From assembly GCF_963924675.1 (NCBI RefSeq), contig NC_089220.1:116390697-116454696 (forward strand): 64,000 nt of DNA. Direction: 5' to 3'. The stretch is from Phocoena phocoena (Eukaryota > Chordata > Mammalia > Artiodactyla > Phocoenidae). The notes under the pieces were generated by a model, which had not been told where the DNA came from, ran no database searches, and worked only from the letters and a program-made list of their open reading frames with translations. Position 1 is the stretch's first letter; every line of letters begins with the position of its first letter. The translations under genes were made by a program, and so were the position numbers. Positions 27,701 to 35,894 of this stretch are shown here, piece by piece.

Positions 27701-30700
27701 CGACACCCAGTAGCAATGAGCATATCTAGTGGCTAGACTGTGGTTTGTAATACCATTCTCCAGTAAAAGGAAACAGGGCTCCTTGGAGACATGGCTGATT
27801 CTAGGGCTGGGGCAGGAAATATAAAAGATAAACCTGGAGCACCTTGTAGTGCCAGAAAGTAAGGAAGTACTGGGGGAAAAAAAAACCCCACCCACAATGA
27901 TGGGAGCATGTCAAAGGTACACAGTAGCCAACTGGAAGAGCTCTCAGCGTCCAAAGCTGAAACAATCTGAGTACCAAAATAAAGTGGTATTGAATTATAA
28001 GCCAAAGTATAAAATAAATACTTATAAGTCCATACTGATAAAAATAAATGATAAAAACAAATGAGAGAGAAGAGACAAATCTCTGGTGCAGAAGAATTCC
28101 AAGTAACTTATGTAGATACTCTGCATAAGTCTCCACTCCTTAGGTGTGGGCTGTACATACTGACTTCAGAGGAGAACTCTGACACACACTACCTTAGCCA
28201 GGCAATCAAGGTCAACATCAAAAGTCATAAACCACGGTGGCAGTACGTACTCTTGATATGACGTGATGAAAATGACACTTTCTCTCTGTGGTCTTCCTCC
28301 CAAAAGCATACAACCCCAGTCTAATCATGAGAAAAACATCAAATACCAATTGAGGAATATTCTACAAAACAGCTGACCAGTGCTCATCAAAACTGTCTAG
28401 GTTATCAAAAACAATGAAAGTCTGAGAAACCATCAGAGCCAAGAGAAGACATGACTACTAAATGTAATGTGGTATGCTGGATGAGAGCCTGTAACAAGGA
28501 CATGAGGTAAAAACTATGGCAATCTGAATAAAATATAGACTTTGGTTAATGTATCAACACTGGTTCATTAAATGTAACAAATGTATCATAGTAATGTTAA
28601 GATGTTAATAAAGGGGAAAATATGTGTGAAAAATGTAATTTACAAATTGCTAATGAAGATTATCTACAAGTACATGAGAGATTATAAACTGCTTGAACAT
28701 TCGAACTTAACAGAGAGTCAATTTTTTGGTAAAGAAAAAATGTTTTTTTTTTTTTTTTTTAAAGGGCAGGTACATCAACTTCGAAGCTCAGTACATTGGT
28801 TCTACCTTTCTATTTTTTTTTTTTTTTTGCAGTACACGGGCCTCTCACTGTTGTGGCCTCTCCCGTTGCAGAGCACAGGCTCCGGACGCGCAGGCTCAGC
28901 AGCCATGGCTCACGGGCCCAGCCGCTCTGCGGCATGTGGGATCCTCCCGGACGGGGACACGAACCCGCGTCCCCTGCATCGGCAGGCAGACTCTCAACCA
29001 CTGCGCCACCAGGGAAGCCCCTTTTCTATTTATTTAGAAAAAAGTTTTTTTTTTTCTTAAAGAGAAAATAAAGCAAAGTACAGAAGGTTGAAGTCTAAAT
29101 GGAAAAAGTCATTTTGTATCCAATAATTCTACAGTTTTTCAAAGGATACAGAAGAACTAACAACTCAATTTCAGTCTCAGATCTTCAATCACTGTCAATT
29201 CAGATAGTTATTTAAGAAGCACTGAAGGAAAAGTGCCTTGAAATACCTTTTTTTCCTTCAAAATTCCAATAGTTTAGTCACAGAATCAGGCATTTTCAAA
29301 ACTTAAAAATGTTGGCTTCTGAAGGGCCACACAGATTCTAGTGAATCTTCTATAATTCACTATTATAACATTATTCTAGTAAATATTCAATATGTTAAAG
29401 AACATACCTGATTCTTGTGAATTAACTACAGTTCTATAATGAGCAAGCGACATTCAACAATTTGTCAGTACCAAACAAAACTGGGCATTAACACACACCA
29501 GTGTATGCCCTCCTTGGTGTGCCGGCCGGGACAGTGAACACAGCAAATTTAAAACTGTCCATCTGTCAGAAACTGTAAGATCACAGAGATGCCTAGGCCC
29601 ATCCCTTCCTCTCCTCTGAGGATGGGAGTCAAATCACAAAAAGAGAAGTTATTCAAGAATCCCCAGAACAGCTTTAGTGCAGGTTCAACCCAGACTTCAC
29701 TACTACCACCAGTCACCAGATTAAAAACAACATCACTTTTGTCTATGTGAACTCTAGGCAGATCACTGACTTTTTTAGAAGGAAGGGAAGAGGTGGGAGA
29801 GGGCAGGGAGCTGGTGTGAGTCTCTAACAGCTCATTTCCTTTCCCTTTAATATCTTGAGAAACTAGATCCAGAAGAAAAGAAACATGCTATATTTTTGCG
29901 AAGCTCTGCCAGCATCCTTTTTTTATTAGGGTAATAAATGACTTATTTAAAGAACAGAAGTGGATAAGTGGACAGGAAACATCAGGTTAAGAAGAAATAT
30001 TAACTTGATCCAACTTACAAGAGTTGTGCCGACGACGGAAACTTTTGGACTGACTCAAGGATTCCATGTGCCTGTCCACATAGCTCTTTGAGCACTGCTG
30101 CTGGGGAGAGACTGCAACATCTTGGCTCTTCACATCTGTCCTCTTAGGGATGTTCTGAGGGGCACTGCTGGAAGAGGCTGGCTTCTTGACCAACTTGCCC
30201 GTGCCATTCTGATTGATACCTACTTGGCACCCAACACCAGAGGGGCCTAATTCTGTCTGATGAAGGTCTCCAAAATGTTGGTTTTCTCCAGGACCTGGTA
30301 TCTCCAGAATTTTTAATTCCGTTATGTCACCTGCCCTGAAATATACAAAAGAGTCCAAGCCTCAAAACTATAATAGTGATAACAGAGATGAACTGGGATC
30401 AACAGCAACCAGCTACACCTTTGCAGGGCTGCATTTCAATGAGTCATCAGAGGCAAAACCTAGAAAAGGTAGTAGAGCACTTAAAGACAAGGCTCAGCCA
30501 CTGACATTCAACTGACACAGCACTGGGGGAGGGGGAGTTGGGGAGGGGGAGGGATGGAGTGGGAGTTTGGGGTTAGGAGATACAAACTATTAGAATTTAT
30601 GGACAAGGTCCTACTGTAAAGCACAGGGAACTATATTCAGTGTCCTGGGATAGACCATAATGGAGAATAATATAAAAAAGAATGTATACATATGTATAAC

Positions 30701-33426
30701 CGAGTCACTCTGCTGTACAGCAGAAATTAGCACAACATTGTAAATCAACTATACTTCAGTAAAAAATATAGAGACCTATTGTTAATCACAAAACTATCAT
30801 TAACATCTTAGATTTCTAGACTGCTTAATAGTTTTTTTTCATTCATTCACTCACCTGCTCATCCGATAGGTATACACAGAGTACTTACTATATGGTAAGC
30901 CCTGTACTAGAAGTGGGGTATATATAGCTATGAAAAGCATTACATGCCCACAAGGAACTCACAGTCTGGTCAGCAGAAAATTCAAGTAAGTAATCAAAAG
31001 TGTTAAATACTATGACAGAGGTATGTACAGGGGACTAGAGCTCCCCAAAGCAAAATACATGCGAGTCTGGCAGAGATGGTTGAAGCACTTAAGCTAAGTC
31101 TGGTGGGGGAAGGAAAATAAGAGTTGGCCAAGCAGAGTATGGTAGGGAGAGGGGCATCTTAGGCCAAGGCTCAGAGATTGAGAAAACGTGGGCCATTTGA
31201 GGACCTGCAAATGTCACAGTGTTACTAAAGAGTAGAATGCTTATGGAGGGCCATTAGGAGCTAAGGCTGTGGAGGAAATTAGGGATCAGATCATAATCAC
31301 ACTGGATTTTCCTGGTGGCTGTAAGGAAGGTGGAGAAACTAGACGCAGGGTTACCAGTTAGGAGATGAGGCAAGAAATAAGAGGGGATGAACAGGGCAAG
31401 TGACAGTGCAAAGAGAGAGGGGAGGACAGAACCAAATAACATTTGGAATCCACAGAATTTGGTAACTAACTGAACATGAGGATCAAGAGAAAGAATTTAT
31501 TATGACTCCTAAGCTTCTAACTTGGGTGAAAGGTGTCGTTAGTCACTAATTAAGGGTACACCTTGGGAGGAAGAAATCTGCAGATAACATAATGAGCTCA
31601 GCTTTGAAAATCTTAAATTTAGGATATTCTGTGGGATATCCACCTGGAAATGACCAGTAGACAATTAAATTAAAGTGTATGTAATTCACATAATGGGTCT
31701 AAATTAAAGATTTGGGATCTCACTAATGTGTAAGAAGATACCCATGAGACTGTCTAAAGAGAATACAGACTGAGAAAAGAACCAAAGATAGAACTTTGAC
31801 TAACCCCATCTTAAAAACTGAGAAGAAAAGGAATCTGGGGGTTGGGGGGGGAAGGTGTATAAAGGAATGGAGGAATACATGGCAAGAAAACCCAAAGGGT
31901 GACAAAGAAACTATAAGAAGAGGCCATTCCAACAGTTAGGGCACATTTGAATAAGATTAGCATTGAGACACTCCACTGAATTTGGCACTTGGCAAAAGCT
32001 ACTTCAGCAAGATGGTAAAGTTGGAAAAAAGACAATGGTGGAGTAGGGAGGGCCTAGAGGGACTAGGCCACAAAGGGAATGAAAGCAGACTACAGTTGAC
32101 CCTTGAACAACAGTTTGAACTGTGCAGGTCCACTTATACATGGATTTTTCTTTCCCACTAAACACATTCGATAGTACCACATGATCCATGGTTGGTTGAA
32201 TCTGCAGAGACAGAACCATGGATACTGAGGGTCAAATGTAAAGTTATACCCAGACTGTCGATGGCGCAGGCAGTTGGCGCCCTAACCTCCTCATTTTTCA
32301 AGGGTCAACTGTATTTTGCTCTGAAAAGAATTATGAGTACAAAGAGAAGGGAAATGACAGGGCAATACCTAGTGGCAAATGCAAGGTGTGTGTGTAGGTG
32401 GGGCAGGGGGGAGTGTTTTTACTATGGGGGAGGCCTGGGAATGTTAGATAGCAAAGAGAAAAGTGACAGTATAAAGGTTGCAAGTGAGGACACAAAAGAA
32501 AAGGAGTAGGGCCTCAAAGGAGATAGAAAAGGATAGCACATAAAGCATACGTGCGATAAGGTTAGCCCTGAACACAAAGGATATTTCTTCCATGAAGACT
32601 TCAGAGGAGATAAGCAATAAGAATGGATACACCTACAGAAAAGGTTACATGTGGGTGTTGTTTAGGAAGTCAAGGAAGCTCTTGCCAGACAGTCTCTTTT
32701 TTAAAAAAAAAAAAAAGACATAAGAAAGGGAGGTTTCTGTCAAACTTGTGAAAAGAGGGATGTGGAGACATCTAAGGTTGAGATCTGTTAGCAAACACTA
32801 AGAAAAATACATTCCTGTAGCTAAGAACTTCAGCTACTGGCTACAGTGTGCCTCTGGAGATAAATCATAATATAAATCTACAAAGAGAGATATTTACATG
32901 GTGGGGTGGGGGGATCAATAAAGACCTTAGATGTAAGAAAGCACAAATAATACAAAACTGAGAAAGGAAATCTGAAACCAGAAAACAGAAATATTATTCT
33001 GAATTTGACGCATTTAAATATAATATTGCATGTTTGACAGAGATAAGAAAAATGTTTCACAAACCCTGAATCATTAGCTGAAAGCTAATTATGACACAAA
33101 GTCTCTGCGGAAACAGTAGAACTATAAGATCTAAGATTGCAAAATCTCACCGCTGATAAGACTCTACTCAAAAGTAGCCCTATGCAAGAGAATATTGGCA
33201 ATGAGACCTAGGTCAAGCTCCACAGATCACCAGACTGGATTTGGAAGAATCAGGATACTCACCTGAAAGTGACTTCTGGAACAAGGCACTTCACTCCATT
33301 GTGGAAAGGCCGGGTGAGAGAAATGGTCTGGCTGACCTGATCCACTGCTGATACTCTTCCCTGATAGACACCCAAGCTATCTCCACAGTTGATGGACACA
33401 ATACTGCCCAGCCAATCCGCAGCCAT
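462..33426 (-). CDS. EDC3: EDC3, enhancer of mRNA decapping 3 (six coding exons, complete)
   Basis: The CDS joins, in transcript order, 33426-33263, 30335-30019, 20777-20442, 7276-7123, 3471-3254 and 796-462. This gives 1524 nt, or 507 residues plus TAG. Seen: an LSm-like domain in residues 1 to about 70, starting MAADWLG; a low-complexity linker; an FDF motif (F203-D204-F205) in an acidic helix region; and a YjeF_N Rossmann-like domain from about 282 to the C-terminus, with the segment VALLCGPHVKGAQG. All introns are GT-AG and phases agree. Known of the family: EDC3 is a P-body scaffold that binds DCP1/DCP2 through LSm and DDX6 through FDF, dimerises through YjeF_N, and stimulates 5' cap removal. 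I recall human EDC3 as 508 residues; this copy has one fewer Gln in the Q-run before CSKSYVDRH. Identification is from remembered family sequence, and the match extends over every exon. No stop or frameshift is present. Confidence 0.97.
797..1984. other. EDC3 intron, mostly unique sequence
   Basis: The left part of the last intron (797-3253). No gene, RNA or clear repeat recognised. It is fairly GC-rich, with no splice-bounded coding segment. Confidence 0.5.
1985..2747 (+). repeat. L2 LINE 3' segment
   Basis: Shows the usual L2 text, such as 'ggccaaaaaccttggagtcat', 'ctccagtgactctccatctcacccagag', then 'agaatgtaagctcca' near the 3' end. Diverged. It lies antisense to EDC3 in the last intron. 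Confidence 0.7.
2761..2944 (+). mobile_element. CHR/tRNA-Glu SINE (short form)
   Basis: Starts gggacttccctggtggcac, has the B-box-like 'gggtttgatcc', repeated 'gccacaactaag' blocks and an (AAATA) tail. It is flanked by a duplication of about 12 bp (agaaaaaaaatct) at 2748-2760 and 2945-2957. It inserted at the very end of the L2 copy. Confidence 0.88.
3254..3471 (-). CDS. EDC3: EDC3 coding exon 5 (YjeF_N core)
   Basis: Acceptor ttccag|G and donor AAAG|gtgagc. Encodes residues 325-396 with split codons at both ends. It starts LNPKNVHQRPTVALLCGPHV; the glycine-containing turn corresponds to the nucleotide-binding-like loop of YjeF_N proteins. It ends KTQGQQVSSLK before the split Asp codon. Confidence 0.96.
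4100..4230 (+). repeat. MIR SINE fragment
   Basis: Has MIR-like order: 'tacctatttcatagga', then 'gtaaagcacttgtaacag', then 'acacacaaagtactcaat'. Diverged. Confidence 0.55.
4850..5010 (+). repeat. MIR SINE fragment
   Basis: Has 'gccaagtttttctgctctctgagcc' in the position of the MIR core, then 'aggatcagattaaatgctgt' and 'gcacagtgc'. Diverged. Confidence 0.55.
5520..6665 (+). repeat. L2 LINE 3' segment, over 1 kb
   Basis: Shows successive L2 landmarks: 'cagatgatgacttccagatc', 'ctggatgtctcacagg', 'aacatatccaaaac', 'ttctaactggtctc', and an end like 'agcacaaggtctggtacatgg'. Antisense to EDC3. Confidence 0.65.
7123..7276 (-). CDS. EDC3: EDC3 coding exon 4 (start of YjeF_N domain)
   Basis: Acceptor ctgcag|AC and donor AG|gtaaat. 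Encodes residues 274-323 with split codons at both ends. The product includes SGLVVPSISYELHKKLLSV and LEMTGVCASQMALTLLGG, the N-terminal helices of the YjeF_N fold used for dimerisation. Reading through the splice sites in frame gives unrelated residues, so the exon limits are firm. A longer open frame on the opposite strand across this exon is a shadow. Confidence 0.96.
7300..10755. other. EDC3 intron, unique sequence
   Basis: Part of the 13-kb intron 7277-20441. No repeat, RNA or splice-bounded coding segment recognised. Open frames here lack splice context or recognisable domains. Confidence 0.45.
10760..11250 (+). repeat. L2 LINE 3' end
   Basis: 'gtgatctggcccctg', 'aactgtaagctccctgagggcag', 'tgttcactgctgtatctcc' and 'tgttgaattaaagaatgaatg' give a typical L2 terminus. 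It contains a local duplication of 'cttaatacaacttgtaaataact' at about 11046-11092. Confidence 0.8.
11855..12184 (+). mobile_element. CHR SINE, full length
   Basis: A complete tRNA-Glu head (gggacttccctagtggcgca), a body of 'gccacaactac' and 'gcctgcgctc' blocks, and an A-rich tail. A short target duplication (acaactata) flanks it. Confidence 0.92.
12381..12402. repeat. (TG)11 microsatellite
   Basis: Uninterrupted TG dinucleotides. Confidence 0.95.
13006..13045 (+). mobile_element. Poly(A)-only insertion with 13-bp target duplication
   Basis: The 13-mer aaaagccaagttg occurs at 13006-13018 and again at 13033-13045. Only an A-run separates them. This is the footprint of target-primed reverse transcription in which only the tail was inserted. 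Confidence 0.65.
13157..13489 (+). mobile_element. CHR SINE, full length
   Basis: Head gggcttccctggtggtgcag, full body, tail with (AATT)n then poly(A). Flanked by a perfect duplication (aaaaaagtaaaaggtc). The next SINE, 160 bp downstream, is inverted relative to it. Confidence 0.93.
13648..13986 (-). mobile_element. CHR SINE, full length, inverted
   Basis: On the + strand it runs from a T-run through 'ggctgcgttgggtct' to 'accagggaagccc'. Target duplication agtcatga flanks it. It is sense with respect to EDC3 and complementary to the SINE at 13157-13489. Confidence 0.93.
13995..15945. other. EDC3 intron, no recognised element
   Basis: No gene, RNA or confident repeat seen. Confidence 0.4.
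15950..16290 (+). repeat. MIR-type fragments
   Basis: Two MIR-like ends are seen: 'agtgcttagaacggtgccc' with 'acatagtaaatacc' at about 16030-16075, and 'tagaacggtgcccggcacacagtaa' near 16231-16257. Diverged; they could be MIR or L2 termini. Confidence 0.5.
16320..16440 (-). repeat. MIR SINE fragment
   Basis: Reads in reverse MIR order: 'ataagccaggcgttgcacta', 'atctcatttaat', 'ccactttacagacaaggaaac'. Confidence 0.75.
16600..17400 (+). repeat. L2 LINE 3' segment
   Basis: 'ccttcagttgctcctgatgg', 'cttcaaggcttctgtcc', 'gaagccttccctgatcagcc' and 'ttggatgcaaggactgtctt' follow the L2 order. Diverged. Confidence 0.65.
17400..19080. other. EDC3 intron, no recognised element
   Basis: No gene, RNA or confident repeat seen. 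Confidence 0.4.
19085..19175 (+). mobile_element. 5'-truncated L1, 3' end only
   Basis: Contains the artiodactyl/cetacean L1 3' terminus ('gattcactttgttaaact', 'caattatactccaataaaga') and poly(A). Perfect target duplication aaaagtggatggac at both ends. Only about 75 bp of element plus tail were copied. Confidence 0.85.
19180..20441. other. EDC3 intron next to FDF exon
   Basis: Unique sequence with no recognised repeat. It ends at the splice donor of the FDF exon. An A-run at 20393-20406 sits just downstream of that donor in the transcript. Confidence 0.4.
20442..20777 (-). CDS. EDC3: EDC3 coding exon 3 (FDF domain)
   Basis: Acceptor ctccag|GG and donor G|gtaagt. Encodes residues 162-272 with split codons at both ends. 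It carries a Ser-rich stretch, then DDIEEIPDTDFDFEGN with the FDF motif at 203-205. In this family that motif docks on the RecA2 lobe of the DEAD-box helicase DDX6. It ends EFCT and joins the next exon through a split Asp codon. The right-hand 50 bp of intron hold an A-rich tract starting near 20393. Confidence 0.97.
20778..22668. other. EDC3 intron, mostly unique, one MIR-like piece
   Basis: A MIR-like segment lies at about 21930-22060 ('tctcaatttccttgtatgtaaaac', 'tagtacatagcagtcaataaat'). The rest shows no recognised element. Confidence 0.4.
22669..22997 (+). mobile_element. CHR SINE, full length
   Basis: Head gggacatccctggtggcaca, complete body, (AAATA) tail. Target duplication tattaaatcaa at both ends. 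Confidence 0.92.
23311..23425 (-). repeat. Old L1 (L1M) 3'UTR fragment
   Basis: 'attgtggtaaaatatacataacat', 'ttaagtgtaccgttcgatgaca' and 'taagtacattcacattg' form the antisense L1M 3'UTR signature. Confidence 0.8.
23486..23607 (+). mobile_element. tRNA-Glu SINE, short monomer
   Basis: A head-only copy (gggacttcctggcggtccag to 'aagatcccacatgc') with poly(A). Target duplication agctatgtatt flanks it. Confidence 0.88.
23845..24062 (+). mobile_element. MER5A-like hAT DNA transposon relic
   Basis: 'ccaaatccagccc', 'gtaaataaagttttactggaac', 'atcttatggcctgcaaggcc' and 'ttacagaaaaagtttgctcag' match the non-autonomous hAT-Charlie (MER5A) layout. Confidence 0.8.
24070..26340. other. EDC3 intron, mostly unique
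   Basis: No gene or RNA seen. An A-rich CAAAA-type tract lies near 24275-24320, and an L2/MIR-like piece near 24705-24775. Confidence 0.4.
26345..26638 (-). mobile_element. CHR SINE, full length
   Basis: On the + strand it runs from 'ggctgcgttgggtctt' to 'ccaccagggaagccc'. A target duplication (aaccagagcacactttt / aaccagagtatactttt) flanks it, with the two copies diverged at two bases. Confidence 0.92.
26780..28620 (+). repeat. Old L1 (L1M) ORF2 end and 3'UTR
   Basis: 'acccagcaatcacaccccctagg', 'tttacagcagctttattcata', 'atacaatggaatattattcag' and 'gacatggatgaatcttaaat' are the L1 ORF2 C-terminal region. It is followed by L1M-type 3'UTR to about 28.6 kb. Coding capacity is lost. Confidence 0.75.
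28812..29020 (-). mobile_element. CHR SINE, compact young form
   Basis: On the + strand a T-run is followed by 'gcagtacacgggcctctcac' and 'gctccggacgcgcaggct', ending 'ccaccagggaagccc'. The CpG-rich body is little decayed, suggesting recent insertion. Possible duplication ctttctattt. Confidence 0.9.
29021..30018. other. EDC3 intron, unique
   Basis: No gene, RNA or recognised repeat. It abuts the splice donor at 30018. Confidence 0.4.
30019..30335 (-). CDS. EDC3: EDC3 coding exon 2 (end of LSm, linker)
   Basis: Acceptor ttcag|GG and donor T|gtaagt. Encodes the last base of codon 55 to the first base of codon 161. It starts AGDITELKILEIPGPG, which ends the LSm domain, and continues into a disordered linker (SSSSAPQNIPKRTDVK, a Q-run, RRRHNS). 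Ser160, in RHNS followed by a Trp completed by the next exon, matches the AKT/14-3-3 phosphosite known as Ser161 in human EDC3. The Q-run is one residue shorter than I recall for human. Confidence 0.96.
30525..30775 (+). repeat. L1 3'UTR end with G-rich tract
   Basis: Begins with a G-rich run (GGGGG-A-GGGGG, GGGG, GGGGG, GGG within 30525-30553), then 'aggatgga/agtttgggg'-type text, 'ctactgtaaagcacagggaa', 'gtaaatcaactatacttcag' and an A-rich end. A 5'-truncated L1, diverged. Confidence 0.82.
30850..32640 (-). repeat. Ancient L2-type LINE-derived sequence (split by a DNA transposon)
   Basis: 'gagtacttactatatggtaagccctgtac' and 'cacaaggaactcacagtctggt' read as an L2 terminus in reverse. Downstream text ('gggcatcttaggccaagg', 'actggattttcctggtgg', 'aggatattctgtgggatatcc') is the purine-rich antisense of an old LINE. 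The family assignment is uncertain. The Tigger-type element at 32093-32311 interrupts it. Confidence 0.45.
32093..32311. mobile_element. Tigger-type (TcMar) miniature DNA transposon
   Basis: Ends are inverted repeats (cagttgacccttgaacaac at the left, tcaagggtcaactg at the right) flanked by the TA target duplication. It is 219 bp, with no transposase. Confidence 0.8.
33263..33426 (-). CDS. EDC3: EDC3 coding exon 1 (LSm domain, start codon)
   Basis: Encodes residues 1-54 and the first two bases of codon 55 (Arg). The start ATG is at 33426-33424. It opens MAADWLGSIVSINCGDSLG, the conserved beginning of the EDC3 LSm domain, which contacts the decapping enzyme. The donor is AG|gtgagt at 33262. 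Phe54, the residue altered in a reported human intellectual-disability variant (F54S), is intact. About 47 nt of 5'UTR precede the ATG, back to an acceptor (tttttctcaag) at about 33474. Confidence 0.97.
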
Positions 33427-33473
33427 GTCTCAGATGTGAGACCACCGTGGAGAGAAGGAACAATGCAGTGTAC
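33427..33473 (-). other. EDC3: EDC3 5'UTR part of first coding exon
   Basis: The minus strand has a pyrimidine tract ending tctcaag just to the right of 33473, then 47 nt without an ATG before the start codon. This is the expected layout when a non-coding first exon in the CpG island is spliced to the coding exon. The exact acceptor is inferred. Confidence 0.6.
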
Positions 33474-33735
33474 CTTGAGAAAAAGATAAATCTTTAATAA
33501 AATTCACCAAACATTATACCAGGTCTGTATCAGGTGTTCTTAATAATATATATTCTATCATATCCTTAATTGAGGTAATAAAGCATAAAAAATAAAGCTT
33601 TTTTTTTAGTAGGAGTAAGCATACTAATGAATAAGCAATACCATTATATACATAGATCTTACAACTGCTTTAAACCACATGCACTGGATATTTACCTGCA
33701 CATCAAATCACAAAAACAACCACCTGTTTATAACA

Positions 33736-33762
33736 TTATATATATATTATATATATATATAT
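33736..33762. repeat. (TA)n microsatellite
   Basis: Alternating TA, directly abutting the truncated head of the next SINE. Confidence 0.9.
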
Positions 33763-34146
33763 TCAATCCCTGGTCTGGGAAGATCCCACATGACACGGGG
33801 GAAGATCCCACAGCTGGCGGAGCAACTAAGCCCGTGCACCACAACTACTGAGCCTGAGCTCTAGAGCCTGTGAGCTACAACTACTGAGCCCATGCGCCAC
33901 AACTACTGAAGGCTGTGAGCCCTAGAGCCCAGACGCTGCAACTACTGAGCCCACGTGCCACAACTACTGAAGCCCGCATGCTACAACTACTGAGCTTGTG
34001 CACTTAGAGCCCATGCTCCGCAACAAGAGAAGCCACCACAACAAGCAGCTCACAGACTGCAACGAAGAGTAGCCCCCACTCGCCACAACTAGAGAAAGCC
34101 CCCGCACAGCAAAGACCCAATGCAGCCAAAAAATTTTTTTTTTAAA
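33763..34146 (+). mobile_element. CHR SINE, headless and internally expanded
   Basis: The tRNA-like head is missing. It starts at 'attcaatccctggtctggg' and repeats 'gaagatcccaca' almost at once. It then carries more than the usual number of 'ccacaactactgagcc' blocks before a normal 3' end ('aaagacccaatgcagcc'). Confidence 0.85.
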
Positions 34147-34379
34147 TTCAAGAATAATTTTTTAAGTCAACAGAAGAGAATTAAGACAATCTTCTTTGAT
34201 GACTCAAGCAGCAGAACATAAATATTTTTTAAAATAAAATAACATAGATACTTAGTTTAATAACTATATCAGGCTTCGTATCCTCCAGTGAAAGAATACA
34301 ATTATACCTTGCTTTTGTTGTTAAAACAAACAAACAGTGATGGAATAAATGGATATCTATCAGTAGAAAATGAACACTG

Positions 34380-35890
34380 ACCTAAATCTCTTAATTTATA
34401 TATACGTTTACTCAAAATGGGTCATGGACTTAAATGTAAAATGTCAAACTATAAAACTTTTAGGAAAAGCATAAGAGAAGCCTTCAGGATCTAGGGTGAG
34501 GCAAAAAGTTCTTAGACTTGATCCATTAAAAGAGAAACTGATCAGATGGACTTCTTGAAAATTAAAAACTTTTGCTCTGCAAGAGGATCCTTGTTAGGAG
34601 GATAAAAAAGAAAAGTTACAGACTGGCAGAAAATATTTGCAAACTGCATTATCTGACAAGGACAAATGACTAGTATCTGGAATATATAAAGAACTCTCGG
34701 GACTTCCCTGGTGGTCCAGTGGCCAAGACTCCGTGTTCCCAATGCAGGGGGCCTAGGTTCGATTCCTAGTCAGGGAACTAGATGCATGCCACAACTAAGA
34801 GTTCGCATGCCGCAACTAAAGATCCCGCATGCTGCAACTAAAGATCCCACATGCCGCAACTAAAAATCCTGCATGCCGCAACTAAAGATCCCGCGTGCTG
34901 CAACTAAAGATCCCACATGCTGCAACGAAGATCCCGTGTGCCACAACTAAGACCCGGCACAGCCAAATAAATAAATAAATAAATATTTTTAAAAAAAGAA
35001 CTCTCAAAACTCAATGGTAAAAAAACCCAAACAATCCAATCCATAATGGGCAAAAGACACAAAAAGACGTTTCAACAAAGAAGATATACAGATGGTAAAT
35101 AAGTACATGAAAAGATATTCAACATCATTAACCATTAGGGAAATACAAACTAAAACCACAATGAGATATCACTACATATCCACCAGAATGGCTAAAATGA
35201 AAAACAGTAACACCAAGTGCGAGCAAGGATGTGGAAAAACTGGTTTACTCATACACTCACACATTGCTGACAGGACTACTAAATGGTGCAGCCATTCTGG
35301 AAAACAATTTGGCAATTTATAAAAAATCTAAACATGCAACTCCTACGTGACCCAGCAACTGCACGACTGGTCATTTATCTCAGAGAAAGGAAGACTTAAG
35401 TTCACATGAAAACCTGCACATGAATGTTCATATCAGGTTTACTCCTGATAGCCTCAAACTGGAACAGCCTAGATGACCTTCCATGTGTGAATAGTGAAAC
35501 AAACTGTGGTATATTCATGCCAGGGAGAAAAAGTGAAAAAAAGCCAACCCCAAAAGATTACATTCTGTATGATTCCATTTGTGTAATATTCTTGAAAGAA
35601 CAAACTATAGAAATGGAGAAGAGATTAGTGGTTCCCAGGGGTGAGGGAAGTGTTGGGAGGCAGGAAGAAAACAGGGATGATTATAAATGAGCAACATGAG
35701 GGATCCTTGTAGTAACGGAAACATTCTATACTTGACCATATCAATGTCAATATCCTGGTAGTGATATTGTACTATAGTTTTGCAAGACGTCACCAATGGG
35801 GAAAACCAGGTAGGGTATGTGGAATCTCTATTATTTCTTACAAGTGCATATGAATCTACAGTTATCTCAAATAAAAAGGTCAATTTTTAA
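34380..35890 (+). repeat. Old L1 (L1M) ORF2 end and 3'UTR, split by a SINE
   Basis: 'gggtcatggacttaaatgtaaaa', 'atggacttcttgaaaattaaaa', 'gacaaatgactagtatctgga', 'aatgggcaaaagac', 'atgagatatcactacatatc' and 'tggtttactcatacactc' are ORF2 C-terminal text. 3'UTR follows to 'ctcaaataaaaaggtc'. The CHR SINE at 34699-34996 interrupts it. No intact frame. Confidence 0.82.
34699..34996 (+). mobile_element. tRNA-Glu SINE with expanded 22-bp tandem units
   Basis: Head gggacttccctggtggtccag, then about seven or eight units of the type 'catgccgcaactaaagatcc' at about 34786-34952, then an (AAATA) tail. Flanked by the duplication aagaactctc. Confidence 0.9.
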
Positions 35891-35894
35891 AAAA

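Noticed and set aside
34780..34960. Regularly repeated 22-bp units resembling a CRISPR array
   Set aside because: The units are contiguous, without unique spacers, and lie inside a SINE with target duplications in mammalian DNA.
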